Source: Sorangium sp051521495 (GTDB lineage: Bacteria; Myxococcota_A; Polyangia; Polyangiales; Polyangiaceae). From it: DNA of 64,000 nucleotides. Numbering within the stretch: the stretch's first letter is position 1; every line of letters begins with the position of its first letter. The stretch is from positions 6,696,001 through 6,760,000 of the forward strand of contig NZ_CP150355.1 of NCBI RefSeq assembly GCF_051521495.1, read 5' to 3'. Shown piece after piece: positions 43,926 to 53,118 of the stretch. The notes under the pieces are model-generated. The model saw nothing but the letters and a program-made list of their open reading frames with translations. It was not told the DNA's origin and made no database searches. The position numbers and the translations under genes were made by a program.

Positions 43926-44663
43926 TCATGGACGATCGCCGAGGAGCGGTCGCCACGCGCATTCCTTCGGCAAGAGCGCCCAGATGACGTCGGCGCTCGG
44001 ACGAAACTCGATCTCGCGCAGGACGCGGGGCATCGAGATGCGATCCATCCTGAACATTCGCGGCTCGTTCTTTACCGTGTCCAGCGCGAGCACGTACCAG
44101 ACAGGGCTCTGGACCAGGAGGCCGTGCGGCTCCACGCGTCGCCTCGACGTCCTCCCCTCGCGATCGTGGTAGTCGAACCCGAGGCCGACGCCGGAGGAGA
44201 ACGACCGCTCGAAGAGCCTCACCAGCTCTGCCGGAGGCGCCCCGGCCCCGGCGCGCACAGGCCCGCTCGCGGGCTCCCCGATGATGACCCTGCGGCAGAG
44301 GGCGCGCAGCTCTCGCGCTCGTTCAGGAGGAAGGCTGCTGAGCAGCTTGGCCAGCGCGGAGCTGGCGGCGTTGCTCCAGGGCAGATCGCTCGCGGCCTGA
44401 GCGAGGCGCGCGGAGAGCCAGAGCGTCACGATCTCGGCGACCGAGAGGTGCACGGCGGTGACGCCCCGGCCCGCGTCGAGCCGGATCCCCCCGCCGGGGC
44501 CGGCCTCACCCTCGATGTTGACGCCCCGCTCCCGCAGCGTCGCGAGGTCCCTGCGCACCGTGCGGGCGCTGACCCCGAGCGTGGCGGCCAGCTCGCCGAC
44601 CGTCGTCGCCCCACGCGCGCGAAGCAGGTCGGAGAGCTCCATGACGCGGAGGGCGCGCGACAT
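43926..44663 (-). CDS. WYL-domain transcriptional regulator with N-terminal HTH
   Basis: A 245-residue cytosolic regulator. Residues 1-60 form a DeoR/HTH_11-type winged helix (RVMELSDLLRARGATTVGELAATL in short, then SARTVRRDLATLRERGV). The WYL domain spans about 135-240: FDYHDREGRTSRRRVEPHGLLV, WYVLALD and FRMDRIS. WYL domains sense nucleic acids or small ligands, often after DNA damage. It is divergent from an AlkC-like DNA glycosylase gene 101 bp away and a perfect palindrome lies just upstream of its start, so it probably represses itself and the glycosylase. Confidence 0.9.
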   Translation of the reverse strand: MSRALRVMELSDLLRARGATTVGELAATLGVSARTVRRDLATLRERGVNIEGEAGPGGGIRLDAGRGVTAVHLSVAEIVTLWLSARLAQAASDLPWSNAASSALAKLLSSLPPERARELRALCRRVIIGEPASGPVRAGAGAPPAELVRLFERSFSSGVGLGFDYHDREGRTSRRRVEPHGLLVQSPVWYVLALDTVKNEPRMFRMDRISMPRVLREIEFRPSADVIWALLPKECAWRPLLGDRP

Positions 44664-44667
44664 ATGG

Positions 44668-44682
44668 TGACAGAATCTGTCA
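44668..44682. promoter_or_regulatory. Palindrome TGACAG-AAT-CTGTCA, probable WYL operator
   Basis: A perfect 6-bp inverted repeat with 3-base centre, 4 bp upstream of the WYL start codon and 82 bp upstream of the alkylation-repair gene. Its place in the divergent promoter suggests the autoregulatory operator of the WYL protein. Confidence 0.55.
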
Positions 44683-44764
44683 GGGTCTCACGCTAGTCAA
44701 CGCCCATGTCCAACCCAACCAAGTCCAGGGCGATCGGCCTCGGCGTCTTCACCGGCAGGGGGCC

Positions 44765-45877
44765 ATGGCTGACAGGCTGAAGGACCTGTTCGACGAGCGG
44801 AGCGTCCGCGCGATCGCCAGCGATCTCCGCTCGGCGCACCCTGGCTTCGACGAGCGCGCGTTCGCCCGCGGCTGTCTGGCGGGCCTCGCCGACCTGGAGC
44901 TCATGGGCCGCGCGTCCCGCATCGCGGACGTCATGCATGACCATCTGCCGCAGCCCTTTCCGGAGGCGGCGCGGGTGATCGTCGCCTCCCTCGGGCCCGA
45001 GCTGGCTGGGACCGACGCGTTCGGCCTCCATCCGCTGCAGTACATGCCGCACGTGCTCTATGTCGCGCAGCGCGGGCTCGACCACTTCGAGGACGCGATG
45101 ACCACACAATACGAGCTGACGAAGCGGTTCTCCGCCGAGTTCAGCATCCGCGCGTTCCTGACGAGGTACCCCGACGCGACGCTCCGCCGGCTCCGCGCGT
45201 GGGCCGCCGACCCGAACGTCCACGTCCGGCGGCTGGTCTCCGAGGGGACGCGCCCACGGCTGCCGTGGGCCCCGCGGCTCCGCACCTTCCAGCGCGACCC
45301 AGGCCCGGTCATCGAGCTGCTCGAGCTCCTGAAGGACGATCCCGAGCGGTACGTGCAGCGCTCCGTCGCCAACAACATCAATGACATCAGCAAAGATCAT
45401 CCGACGATCGCGGCGGACCTCTGCCGGCAGTGGCTCGACGGCGCGCCTCCCGGGCGGCGATGGATCGTGAGCCACGCGCTGCGCTCGCTCGTCAAGAAGG
45501 GCGATCGCGGCGCGCTCGGCGCGCTCGGCTTCGGAGCGGCGCCGAGCGTCGCGATCGCTTCGGCGTCGCTGTCCCCGCGATCGGTGAAGATCGGCGGAGA
45601 GCTCCGCTTCTCGTTCGAGCTCACGTCGACGGCCCCGCGCGACCAGGAGCTGCTCGTCGACTGCGCCGTGCACTTCGTGAAGGCGAACGGCTCGACGCGA
45701 CCGAAGGTCTTCAAGCTGCGGAAGCTCATCCTGCCGCCGTCGGGTCGAGCCGAGATCGCAGGAAAGGTCTCGTTCGAGGAGATGACGACCCGTCGTCACT
45801 ATCCAGGTCGCCACCGCATCGAGGTGATGGTCAACGGCGTGGCTCACCCCCTCGGGCAATTCGAGGTGCGAAGGTGA
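44765..45877 (+). CDS. DNA alkylation repair protein, AlkC/AlkD-like HEAT-repeat glycosylase with Ig-like domain
   Basis: A 370-residue protein. Residues about 1-255 are tandem HEAT-like helices with TKRFSAEFSIRAFL, DPNVHVRRLVSEGTRPRLPW and PERYVQRSVANNINDISKDHP, the pattern of AlkC-type enzymes that remove 3-methyladenine and related alkylated bases. Residues about 265-370 form a beta-sandwich (LSPRSVKIGGELRFSFEL to the end), as the extra Ig-like domain of AlkC. The ATG at 44765 follows a G-rich stretch. Divergent from the WYL regulator, which likely controls it in response to DNA damage. Confidence 0.88.
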   Translation: MADRLKDLFDERSVRAIASDLRSAHPGFDERAFARGCLAGLADLELMGRASRIADVMHDHLPQPFPEAARVIVASLGPELAGTDAFGLHPLQYMPHVLYVAQRGLDHFEDAMTTQYELTKRFSAEFSIRAFLTRYPDATLRRLRAWAADPNVHVRRLVSEGTRPRLPWAPRLRTFQRDPGPVIELLELLKDDPERYVQRSVANNINDISKDHPTIAADLCRQWLDGAPPGRRWIVSHALRSLVKKGDRGALGALGFGAAPSVAIASASLSPRSVKIGGELRFSFELTSTAPRDQELLVDCAVHFVKANGSTRPKVFKLRKLILPPSGRAEIAGKVSFEEMTTRRHYPGRHRIEVMVNGVAHPLGQFEVRR

Positions 45878-46050
45878 CGGCGTCCTGACGCCCGCCCCCG
45901 ATTGCGGTCCCCTCCCCTGGTTGATACAACATGCCCCCATGCGATCCGACATCCCCACGGGAGAACGATGCTAGTTCAACAGCGCATCCGCGCATCGAAG
46001 GGGCCGTGCTCACTCCGCGGCTCACGTCACGCCCCTGCGGGGGCGCGTCC

Positions 46051-46716
46051 ATGAAGCACTGGGAAACGCTCTTTACGAAGAAGCTCGAGCAGACCGATCT
46101 CGGCGGCGATCCGGCGCACGATCTGGCGCACTTCAAGAGGGTGGTCGCCACGGCCAAGGCCATCGCGGCGGACGATGGGGCAAGGATGGAGATCGTCGTC
46201 CCCGCGGCGTGGCTTCACGATCTCGTCAACGTCCCCAAGAACGACCCCAGGCGCTCCCAGGCGTCCCGGCTCTCCGCGGAGGAGGCGCTGCGCTTCCTCC
46301 GGAGCGTCGAGTACCCCGAGGCCCTCCTCCCGGACATCGCCCACGCGATCGAGAGCCACAGCTACAGCGCGGGGATCGAGCCGACCACGCTCGAGGCCAG
46401 GGTGGTTCAGGACGCCGACCGCCTCGACGGCCTGGGGGCGATCGGGATCGCCCGCTGCTTCGCCGTGGGCGGCCTGCTCGGCGTGCGGTTCTACGATCCC
46501 GAGGATCCGTTCGCGGAGCGGAGGCCGTGGGACGACCGGGTGAACGCGATCGACCACTTCCACGTGAAGCTGTTCAAGACCGCCGAGAGCCTCAAGACGG
46601 CTGCAGGGCGCCGCGAGGGCGCGCGACGGGCGGAGTTCATGAGACAGTACCTCGCTCGCCTCGCGCTGGAGATCGGCGGCGAGATGGCCCCTCTGACGTC
46701 AGAAGACGTCAGATGA
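46051..46716 (+). CDS. HD-domain phosphohydrolase
   Basis: A 221-residue cytosolic metal-dependent hydrolase. The HD pattern is complete: H23 in PAHDLAHFKRV, H56-D57 in WLHDL and D121 in the DADRLD loop, then IGIARCF. It resembles the YedJ-like group of small HD proteins, whose substrates are mostly unknown (nucleotides or phosphomonoesters). The ATG at 46051 is chosen; upstream residues lack domain features. The coding end overlaps the helically phased GACGTC array shared with the convergent gene. Confidence 0.88.
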   Translation: MKHWETLFTKKLEQTDLGGDPAHDLAHFKRVVATAKAIAADDGARMEIVVPAAWLHDLVNVPKNDPRRSQASRLSAEEALRFLRSVEYPEALLPDIAHAIESHSYSAGIEPTTLEARVVQDADRLDGLGAIGIARCFAVGGLLGVRFYDPEDPFAERRPWDDRVNAIDHFHVKLFKTAESLKTAAGRREGARRAEFMRQYLARLALEIGGEMAPLTSEDVR

Positions 46717-46761
46717 CGTCAGCTGACGTCAGCTGATGGCGACCGACGTCCGCCGACGTCA
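46694..46761. repeat. Phased array of GACGTC palindromes, 10-bp period
   Basis: GACGTC occurs at 46695, 46705, 46715, 46725, 46745 and 46755, exactly 10 bp apart with one slot (46735) changed to GATGGC. Three are full TGACGTCA 8-mers. The array covers the 3' ends of both convergent genes (stops at 46716 and 46759). Confidence 0.95.
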
Positions 46762-47718
46762 GCCCGCGCCGGCGACGGCCACCGCGGCCGCCACGGCGAC
46801 CGGGATCGTGAAGTTGTCGTCCATCCGCGTGGAGAACAGCTCGGTCGCCGCCCCGGCGAGGCCGGCGACGGCGGCCAGGAGGAGCCGCGAGGAGAGCGAC
46901 GCCGGGCCGAGCGCCCACATCACGGCGAGGGCGCTCAGCGCGCCCGCCGCGAAGAAGGCGAGCGTGCCCTCCAGCGATCGGCCGTCGCGCAGCCGCGTGC
47001 GGCCGAAGCGCCGGCCGATGAGGGCCGCCGCCGGGTCGGCCACCGCCAGCACCACCACGGCGAGCGACTGGCTCAGCCGCGTCCCGAACAGCGCCAGCAA
47101 GAAGAGCGCGGTCACGTACCAGGTCGACGAGTTCACCCGGTAGCGCTCGTGCGGGTGCGCCACGAACCGGAAGAACCGCATGAGCCGCTCGTTGACCCGC
47201 TCGCTGACCCGGCGGGCGATCTCCATCGACCACACCGCCACAGCGAACGCGCCGCTCACGGCCGCGAGCCAGCCGCGCTGGGGCAGCAACTGGACCAGCC
47301 CGAGCACCAGGAGCCCCGAGCCCACATGCCACAGGCTGCGCACATGGTTCGTCGGCCTGACGCTCGGCGGCGCGGCGACCACGCCGCGCAGCGTCAGCAG
47401 CAGCGACTCGTAGGCAGGCTGCACCTCCCGCTGGAATGCGATCCACGCCGCCTTGGGGGAAGGCGTACCGGTCGGGGTCGCCCGCTCGACCGCCGCGAGC
47501 AACGCGCGGAGCCGCTCGCGGAGCCGATCGAGCCTGCCTCCCGCGTCATCGTGCTCGGCCGCCACGACGAGCTCCCGGAGCCGCGACGCCACCCGCTCTA
47601 CCCGGGCGCGGACCTCGGGCTCGTCGTGGAAGACGAAGACCGCGGGATCGACCTGACGCAACAGAGCGCAGAGCTCTTCGGAGACGTGCTTGGTCTCTAC
47701 GTGCAAGGCGTGGATCAC
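46759..47718 (-). CDS. Dolichol/phytol kinase-like polytopic membrane protein
   Basis: A 319-residue protein. Residues 1-130 are soluble and helical. From about 135 there are several membrane segments, beginning SLWHVGSGLLVLGLVQLL, with the family blocks VADPAAALIGRRFG and GRSLEGTLAFF that mark CTP-dependent lipid kinases of the SEC59/dolichol kinase and phytol kinase group and the related phosphatidate cytidylyltransferases. It probably phosphorylates a polyprenol or diacylglycerol in the inner membrane. The long soluble N-terminus is unusual for the family. Convergent with the HD gene, with 42 bp between stops. Confidence 0.8.
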   Translation of the reverse strand: MIHALHVETKHVSEELCALLRQVDPAVFVFHDEPEVRARVERVASRLRELVVAAEHDDAGGRLDRLRERLRALLAAVERATPTGTPSPKAAWIAFQREVQPAYESLLLTLRGVVAAPPSVRPTNHVRSLWHVGSGLLVLGLVQLLPQRGWLAAVSGAFAVAVWSMEIARRVSERVNERLMRFFRFVAHPHERYRVNSSTWYVTALFLLALFGTRLSQSLAVVVLAVADPAAALIGRRFGRTRLRDGRSLEGTLAFFAAGALSALAVMWALGPASLSSRLLLAAVAGLAGAATELFSTRMDDNFTIPVAVAAAVAVAGAG

Positions 47719-48382
47719 GTTGGGTTTTGCGAAGATAATCGCGAGGGGTCGAACGCCATGTCAGCGCTTCGTCATACCAACACCCCCGCGCGTGAGCTGG
47801 CTCGCGTCGCTCGCTCCGCATGAGTCCGCGCGGCACGACGCGCCGCGCGAGTCGGCGCGCTGGATGTGCCGCGCTAGCCGGCGCTGTGGATGTGCCGCGC
47901 GAGCGGGCGTTGTAGGAGCGCGCGCACACGATCCAGCGCCGCACGACGCGCCCCACGAGCCAGCGCCCGCCCGACCAGACCCGGAGGAGATCTCGCGGGC
48001 ACGACAACCACCCTCCGGCCCACCTCGCCGCGACCGAGACACACGCTGAGCTCGGCTCGCCCCGCGCCGCCAGGCAACGACGCAGGACACGGCAATTCAT
48101 GGATTCATGCAGTGTGCCAGCAGGTGTCCCTCTCTATTCCATTCCTGCCTCGGCTCCGCCCGACTCGCGCACTGAGGGCCGTCTGGACGAAATCGCATGA
48201 AAGGCACCTCACGACGCCGGACAGGGCGAGAGCCGTCGCGCTTTCCCTTCACGCATGCCGCGGCTAGGGTGCCTTGCGTCGCGGATTCGACGGGTGGGCG
48301 CGATACGCCCGGGGAGGCAGCGCGCGGCGCGCGCGCGCGTCCGGTCACGCGTCGTCCGCTCGGAGTCGGAGAATCGAGGAAC
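47719..48382. other. Divergent intergenic, repetitive, no supported gene
   Basis: 664 bp between the membrane kinase and the M36 peptidase. It contains Arg/Ala-coding short repeats, including GGATGTGCCGCGC twice (about 47862 and 47888), and no frame with plausible start or family. Promoters for both flanking genes must lie here but are not evident. Confidence 0.5.
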
Positions 48383-51300
48383 ATGAAGGTCTCAGTTCGG
48401 TACACCGCGCTATCGGTCGCGATGCTCGCAGGCCCCCTCGCCCACGCGCGGGAGCGCCCGAACTACGACGCCTATTTCAAGGATCCGCCGGCGCTGCCCG
48501 CCCGCGCGGAGCGCATCGCCGACGTCGACGAGCGCGCTCCGGGCGCCGTCGTCGCGTCGACCGATCCGCAGCGCGGAGTGCCCACCTTCGTGTGGGCGAC
48601 GTCCCCGGGCCAGCACCGCCCGCCGGCCGCGACCCACGCGACGCCCGAGGCAGCGGCCCGATGGTACGTGCAGCGGTACGCGCGCCTCTACAACCTGCCG
48701 CAGGCCGCGCTCGATACGGCCGTGGTGCGTCACGTCCACGACACCGGGCGCGGCGGCATCGTCGTGACGCTCGGCCAGGACGTCGACGGGATCCCGGTCT
48801 TCCGGAGCGGGATCAAGGTGCTCATGAAGCGCGACCTCGCGCTCGTCGCCCTCGCGGGCAACCTGCACGCGTCGGCCGTCCCGCTGCCGCCCGGCGCCGC
48901 CTCGCCAGGGGCCGGCTCGCTCCGCGGCCGCGCGTTCTCCAGCACGCCGGCGCAAGCGGTCGTCCGCGCCGTGCGCGACGCGCACCGCATCGAGCTCAAG
49001 ACGGCCGACCTCCGCGATCTCGGCGAGGCGAAGGGCGGATACCGGCTCTTCGAGCTCGCGGACACCGATCACGCGCGCCAGCGCGCCGGGAGCCTGCGCT
49101 TCACGCAGCCGGCGCGGGTCAGGAAGGTGCTCTTTCCGCTGCCCGACAGGCTCGTCGCGGGCTACTTCGTCGAGCTCGTCTCGGGCGACGCCGGCGGGAC
49201 GAGCTCCGAGGCGTATGCCTGGGTGTTCGGGGCCGACGACGGGCGATATCTCTACCGGGAGAACCTCTCCCACGCTGCGTTCAATTACCGGGTCTGGGCG
49301 GAGGCAGGGGGCGATCACAGGCCCCTCGACGGCCCCCTCGCGGATCTGTCGCCGCACCCGACCGGGCGGCCCGACGGCTACGTGCCTCGGTTCGTGGCGC
49401 CGAACCTCATCGCCATGGATGGCTTCGACACGCGCCCCGACGGCGGGGCGGATCCGTGGCTGCCGGCCGACGCGACCTCGACCCGCGGCAACAACGTCGA
49501 CGCCTACGCGGACCACAACGCGCCCGACGGGTTCTCCAGCGGCGATACGCGCGCGGCGCTCTCGGGGCCGGGCTCGTTCGATCACACCTACGACCTGCTC
49601 GCCGAGCCGCTCGCCGCGCCCGAGCAGGTCATGGCGGCCGTGACCCAGGTCTTCTATGTCACGAACTGGCTCCATGACTGGTACTACGACTCCGGCTTCA
49701 CCGAGGCCGCGGGCAACGCCCAGCGCGACAACCTCGGTCGAGGCGGCCTCGACGGCGATCCGCTGCTCGCGGAGGCGCAGGACGACGCGCCCGGCGGCAG
49801 CCGCGACAACGCGAACATGGACGCGACGTACGACGGCGCGTCGCCCCGGATGCAGATGTACCTGTGGTCCGGGCCGGACCTGCGCTCGCTGAGCGTCACG
49901 CCCCAGAACGCGAGCTACGGGTCGAACACCGCCCTGTTCGGGCCCCAGCGCTACGAGGTGACCGGCGAGCTCGCCCTCGGCCAGGACAACGCCGAGCCCC
50001 GCGGCGACGCGTGCGGGCCGATCACGAGCGACGTGGCCGGCAAGATCGCCCTCGTCGACCGGGGCGGGTGCACCTTCGCCGAGAAGGCGCAGAGCGCGCA
50101 GGCGGCGGGAGCCATCGGCGTGATCATCGCCAACAACCGCGAGAGCGACGGGGCCCCGCGGCTGTTCGGCGAGGCCCCCGACGTGACGACCCCGGCCCAG
50201 AGCGTCTCGCAGGAGGACGGCAGCGCGCTCAAGGCGGCGCTCGCCGCCGCGGACGCGCCGCTCACGGTCACCATGACCCGCGCGCCCAGCGTCGAGCGCG
50301 ACGGGACCATCGACAACACCATCGTGGCGCACGAGTGGGGCCATTACCTCCACCTGCGCCTGGTCGCGTGCGGCACGAAGATGTGCGGGGCAGAGAGCGA
50401 GGGGTGGGGCGACTTCATCGCCCTGCACATGGCGCTGCGCGACGGCGACGACCTCGACGGCGCTTACCCGCTCTCGAACTACGGGAGCGCGGCGCTCGGC
50501 GACAGCTACTTTGGCATCCGCCGGGCGCCTTACTCGGTCGACTTCACGAAGAACGGGCTGACGTTCAAGCACATCTCCGACGGCGCCCGCCTCCCCGACC
50601 ACCCGCTCAACCTCGCGTTCCCCAAGAACTCCGAGGAGCACAACGCGGGAGAGGTCTGGGCGAGCATGCTGTTCGAGGCCTACGTCGGGCTGATCCGGCA
50701 CGGCAGCGGCCTGACCCCGCCGCGCGCGTTCGAGCAGACCCGGCGGAGGATGAGCGATTACGTGGTGGCCGGCATGAAGCTCGCGCCGGTGAGCCCGACG
50801 TACACCGAGCAGCGCGACGCCCTGCTCGCCGCCGCGCTCGCCAGCGATCAGGGCGACTTCCTCGCGCTGGCCGAGGCGTTCGCCCGCCGCGGCGCCGGCA
50901 CGTGCGCCGTGTCCCCGCGCGCCGACTCGAACGATCTCTCCGGGGTTGTCGAGAGCTTCGGCGTCCAGCCCGAGATCTCGCTGGTCCGCGCCGAGCTCGA
51001 CGACAGCGCCCGCTCCTGCGACCGCGACGGGCTGCTCGACGCGGAGGAGTCCGGCACGCTCGCGATCGAGATCGTCAATCGCGGCGCGGCGCCCGTGACC
51101 GGGGCGGTGGCGTACGTCGAGGCGCCTTCCGCCGGGGTGACCTTCCCGGACGGCGCGCGCGCGTCGTTCGGCGACATCGCGCCGTTCGCGACCGGGACCG
51201 CGACCGTGGCGGTGAAGCTCGACCGGACCGTGGCGCCCGCCGAGGACCTCGAGCTCAGCCTGACGCTCAAGAGCGCCGAGGCGTGCACGGAGGCGCGGGT

Positions 51301-52369
51301 GGAGGCCCTTGTGCGCCGCGTGAACTTCGACGAGGTGCCGGGGTCGTCGGCGGTCGACGACGTGGAGGCGCAGAGCACGGCCTGGACCGTCGAGGGGCTC
51401 TCCGGCGACCTCGTCTGGTCGCGCGGCGAGGGGATCGCGCCGAACCGCGTGTGGCGCGGCGTCAACCTGGCGACCGTGTCCGACACGGCGCTCGTGTCGC
51501 CGCCGCTGGAGGTCAGCGACACCGAGCGCTTCGTGCTGACGTTCGCGCACCGGCACACGTTCGAGACGAGCGACGAGACGTTCTGGGATGGCGGGGTGGT
51601 CGAGCTCAGCGCCGACGGCGGCGAGACGTGGCAGGACATCGGGAGGAGCGCGCAGCCCGGCTACAACGGGAGGATCACGGTCGAGTCGGGCAATCCGCTG
51701 GGCAGGCGGAGGGCCTTCGTCGGTCAGAGCCCCTCGTGGCCCGAGGCCGACCACGTGTCGATCGACCTGGGGACCGCGTTCGCCGGGAAGACGGTGCGGG
51801 TGCGGTTCCGGGTGGGCACGGACGCGGCCGCGGGCGACGCCGGCTGGGAGCTCGACGACATCGGCTTCGAGGGCCTGAAGAACAAGCCGTTCGCGACGGT
51901 GGTCGAGGACACCGCCTCATGCCAGGGCGGGCCCGTGGCCGACGCCGGGGCGGACCAGGCGGTCGCGATCGGCGAGCTCGTGACGCTCGACGCCTCGGGG
52001 AGCTCGGACCCGGAGGAGGACGAGCTGACGTTCGCCTGGGTGCAGACGGAAGGCCCGGCGGTCGAGCTGACCGGCGAGGGCGCGCGGGCGACCTTCGTGG
52101 CGCCCGAGGTGGACGCGGAGACGACCCTGGCCTTCGAGGTGAAGGTCAGCGACGGGACCCTGGAGGCGACCGACCAGGTGAGCGTGCTGGTCGCTCCGGC
52201 GCAGGATCCGCCGGCGCCAGCCGAGGCGTGCGGGTGCGCGATCCCGGGAAGCGCGCGGCGCGGGCCGCTGAGCGCGCTCGGGGCCGCCGCGGCGCTCGCG
52301 GCGCTGGCGATGCGGCGGCGGCGCGGCGACGGCGGCGGCCGCAGCGGAAACGGCGACGCGGCGGCGTGA
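48383..52369 (+). CDS. Secreted M36 family metallopeptidase (fungalysin-like) with PA, Ig-like and MYXO-CTERM domains
   Basis: A 1328-residue extracellular protease. A signal peptide (about 1-22) is followed by a propeptide-like region (about 50-300). The catalytic domain has VFYVTNWLHDWYYDSGF and the zinc site H650-EWGH-654, with the third ligand probably the Glu of GAESEGWGDF. A PA domain (CGPITSDVAGKIALVDRG, about 543-620) is inserted before the zinc motif. Downstream are beta-sandwich regions, a carbohydrate/adhesion-like segment (DETFWDGGVVELSADGG) and a PKD/Ig-like domain (VADAGADQAVAIGELVTL). CGCAIPG, a hydrophobic helix and RRRR form a MYXO-CTERM. GAGGA precedes the ATG. Likely used in predation or scavenging. 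Confidence 0.93.
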   Translation: MKVSVRYTALSVAMLAGPLAHARERPNYDAYFKDPPALPARAERIADVDERAPGAVVASTDPQRGVPTFVWATSPGQHRPPAATHATPEAAARWYVQRYARLYNLPQAALDTAVVRHVHDTGRGGIVVTLGQDVDGIPVFRSGIKVLMKRDLALVALAGNLHASAVPLPPGAASPGAGSLRGRAFSSTPAQAVVRAVRDAHRIELKTADLRDLGEAKGGYRLFELADTDHARQRAGSLRFTQPARVRKVLFPLPDRLVAGYFVELVSGDAGGTSSEAYAWVFGADDGRYLYRENLSHAAFNYRVWAEAGGDHRPLDGPLADLSPHPTGRPDGYVPRFVAPNLIAMDGFDTRPDGGADPWLPADATSTRGNNVDAYADHNAPDGFSSGDTRAALSGPGSFDHTYDLLAEPLAAPEQVMAAVTQVFYVTNWLHDWYYDSGFTEAAGNAQRDNLGRGGLDGDPLLAEAQDDAPGGSRDNANMDATYDGASPRMQMYLWSGPDLRSLSVTPQNASYGSNTALFGPQRYEVTGELALGQDNAEPRGDACGPITSDVAGKIALVDRGGCTFAEKAQSAQAAGAIGVIIANNRESDGAPRLFGEAPDVTTPAQSVSQEDGSALKAALAAADAPLTVTMTRAPSVERDGTIDNTIVAHEWGHYLHLRLVACGTKMCGAESEGWGDFIALHMALRDGDDLDGAYPLSNYGSAALGDSYFGIRRAPYSVDFTKNGLTFKHISDGARLPDHPLNLAFPKNSEEHNAGEVWASMLFEAYVGLIRHGSGLTPPRAFEQTRRRMSDYVVAGMKLAPVSPTYTEQRDALLAAALASDQGDFLALAEAFARRGAGTCAVSPRADSNDLSGVVESFGVQPEISLVRAELDDSARSCDRDGLLDAEESGTLAIEIVNRGAAPVTGAVAYVEAPSAGVTFPDGARASFGDIAPFATGTATVAVKLDRTVAPAEDLELSLTLKSAEACTEARVEALVRRVNFDEVPGSSAVDDVEAQSTAWTVEGLSGDLVWSRGEGIAPNRVWRGVNLATVSDTALVSPPLEVSDTERFVLTFAHRHTFETSDETFWDGGVVELSADGGETWQDIGRSAQPGYNGRITVESGNPLGRRRAFVGQSPSWPEADHVSIDLGTAFAGKTVRVRFRVGTDAAAGDAGWELDDIGFEGLKNKPFATVVEDTASCQGGPVADAGADQAVAIGELVTLDASGSSDPEEDELTFAWVQTEGPAVELTGEGARATFVAPEVDAETTLAFEVKVSDGTLEATDQVSVLVAPAQDPPAPAEACGCAIPGSARRGPLSALGAAAALAALAMRRRRGDGGGRSGNGDAAA

Positions 52370-52452
52370 GCCGTGAGCCCCTCGGCTACATACGAAGCGG
52401 AATATTCGCCCATTGACGCCAGCGGTCCGGTCCACCACCGTGGCCGCTCAGC

Positions 52453-53118
52453 ATGGGACTCAGCAACGCTCCGCCCTCCGCCTCCCTACCCGTCGTGCCG
52501 GCCGATCAGGCGCTGGAGCGCCTGATCGAGGGCAATCAGCGCTTCGTGGACAACATCCGCGGCGAGCACGTCGTGCTAGGGCCGCGTGCTCGGGCCGCGC
52601 TCGTGGAGGGGCAAAAGCCGTTCGCCATCATCCTCAGCTGCTCGGACTCGCGGGCGCCGTCGGAGCTCATCTTCGACCAGGGGCTCGGGGACCTGTTCGT
52701 CATCCGGGTCGCGGGCAACGTGGTGGCGCCCTCGCTCGTGGGCAGCGTGGAGTTCGCCGCCGCCGCCTTCGGGACCCGCCTCGCCGTGGTGATGGGCCAC
52801 TCGCACTGCGGCGCCATCAAGGCCACGCTGGGCGAGGTGCTCCACGAGGACCACGGCGGCCCCTTCACCGACAACATCCGCGATATCGTCGAGCGCTGCC
52901 GATCCCCCGTCGAGACGGTGGTGAGCGCCGCTGGCCGCCACGCTGACAGGGACTTCCTGATGCGCGAGGCGGTGCGCGCCAACGTGCGCAACTCGTGCGA
53001 TCACCTCCGTCACGGCAGCCGCCTGCTCGAGCGGCTGTGCGCCGACGAAGGCATGCTGATCGTGGGCGCCGAGTACGCCCTGGAGACCGGCAAGGTGACG
53101 TTCCTCTCGCGCGCGTGA
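52453..53118 (+). CDS. Beta-class carbonic anhydrase
   Basis: A 221-residue zinc enzyme that interconverts carbon dioxide and bicarbonate. Zinc ligands are C63 in CSDSRAP and H116/C119 in GHSHCGA, with the D65-R67 dyad that gates the active site. FVIRVAGNV and VGSVEFAA are family-typical. There is no signal peptide, so it is cytosolic. It follows the M36 gene by 83 bp on the same strand but is functionally unrelated. A large hairpin region follows. Confidence 0.95.
   Translation: MGLSNAPPSASLPVVPADQALERLIEGNQRFVDNIRGEHVVLGPRARAALVEGQKPFAIILSCSDSRAPSELIFDQGLGDLFVIRVAGNVVAPSLVGSVEFAAAAFGTRLAVVMGHSHCGAIKATLGEVLHEDHGGPFTDNIRDIVERCRSPVETVVSAAGRHADRDFLMREAVRANVRNSCDHLRHGSRLLERLCADEGMLIVGAEYALETGKVTFLSRA

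Noticed and set aside
46694..46761. The TGACGTCA motifs as cAMP-response elements
   Set aside because: CRE/CREB control is eukaryotic; only the sequence coincides. The phased array itself is retained as a finding.
48410..51754. Very long antisense frame (1114 residues) over the M36 peptidase gene
   Set aside because: It is a shadow of the GC-rich coding frame, rich in Arg/Ala/Gly/His, without domains; the sense strand has a complete peptidase.
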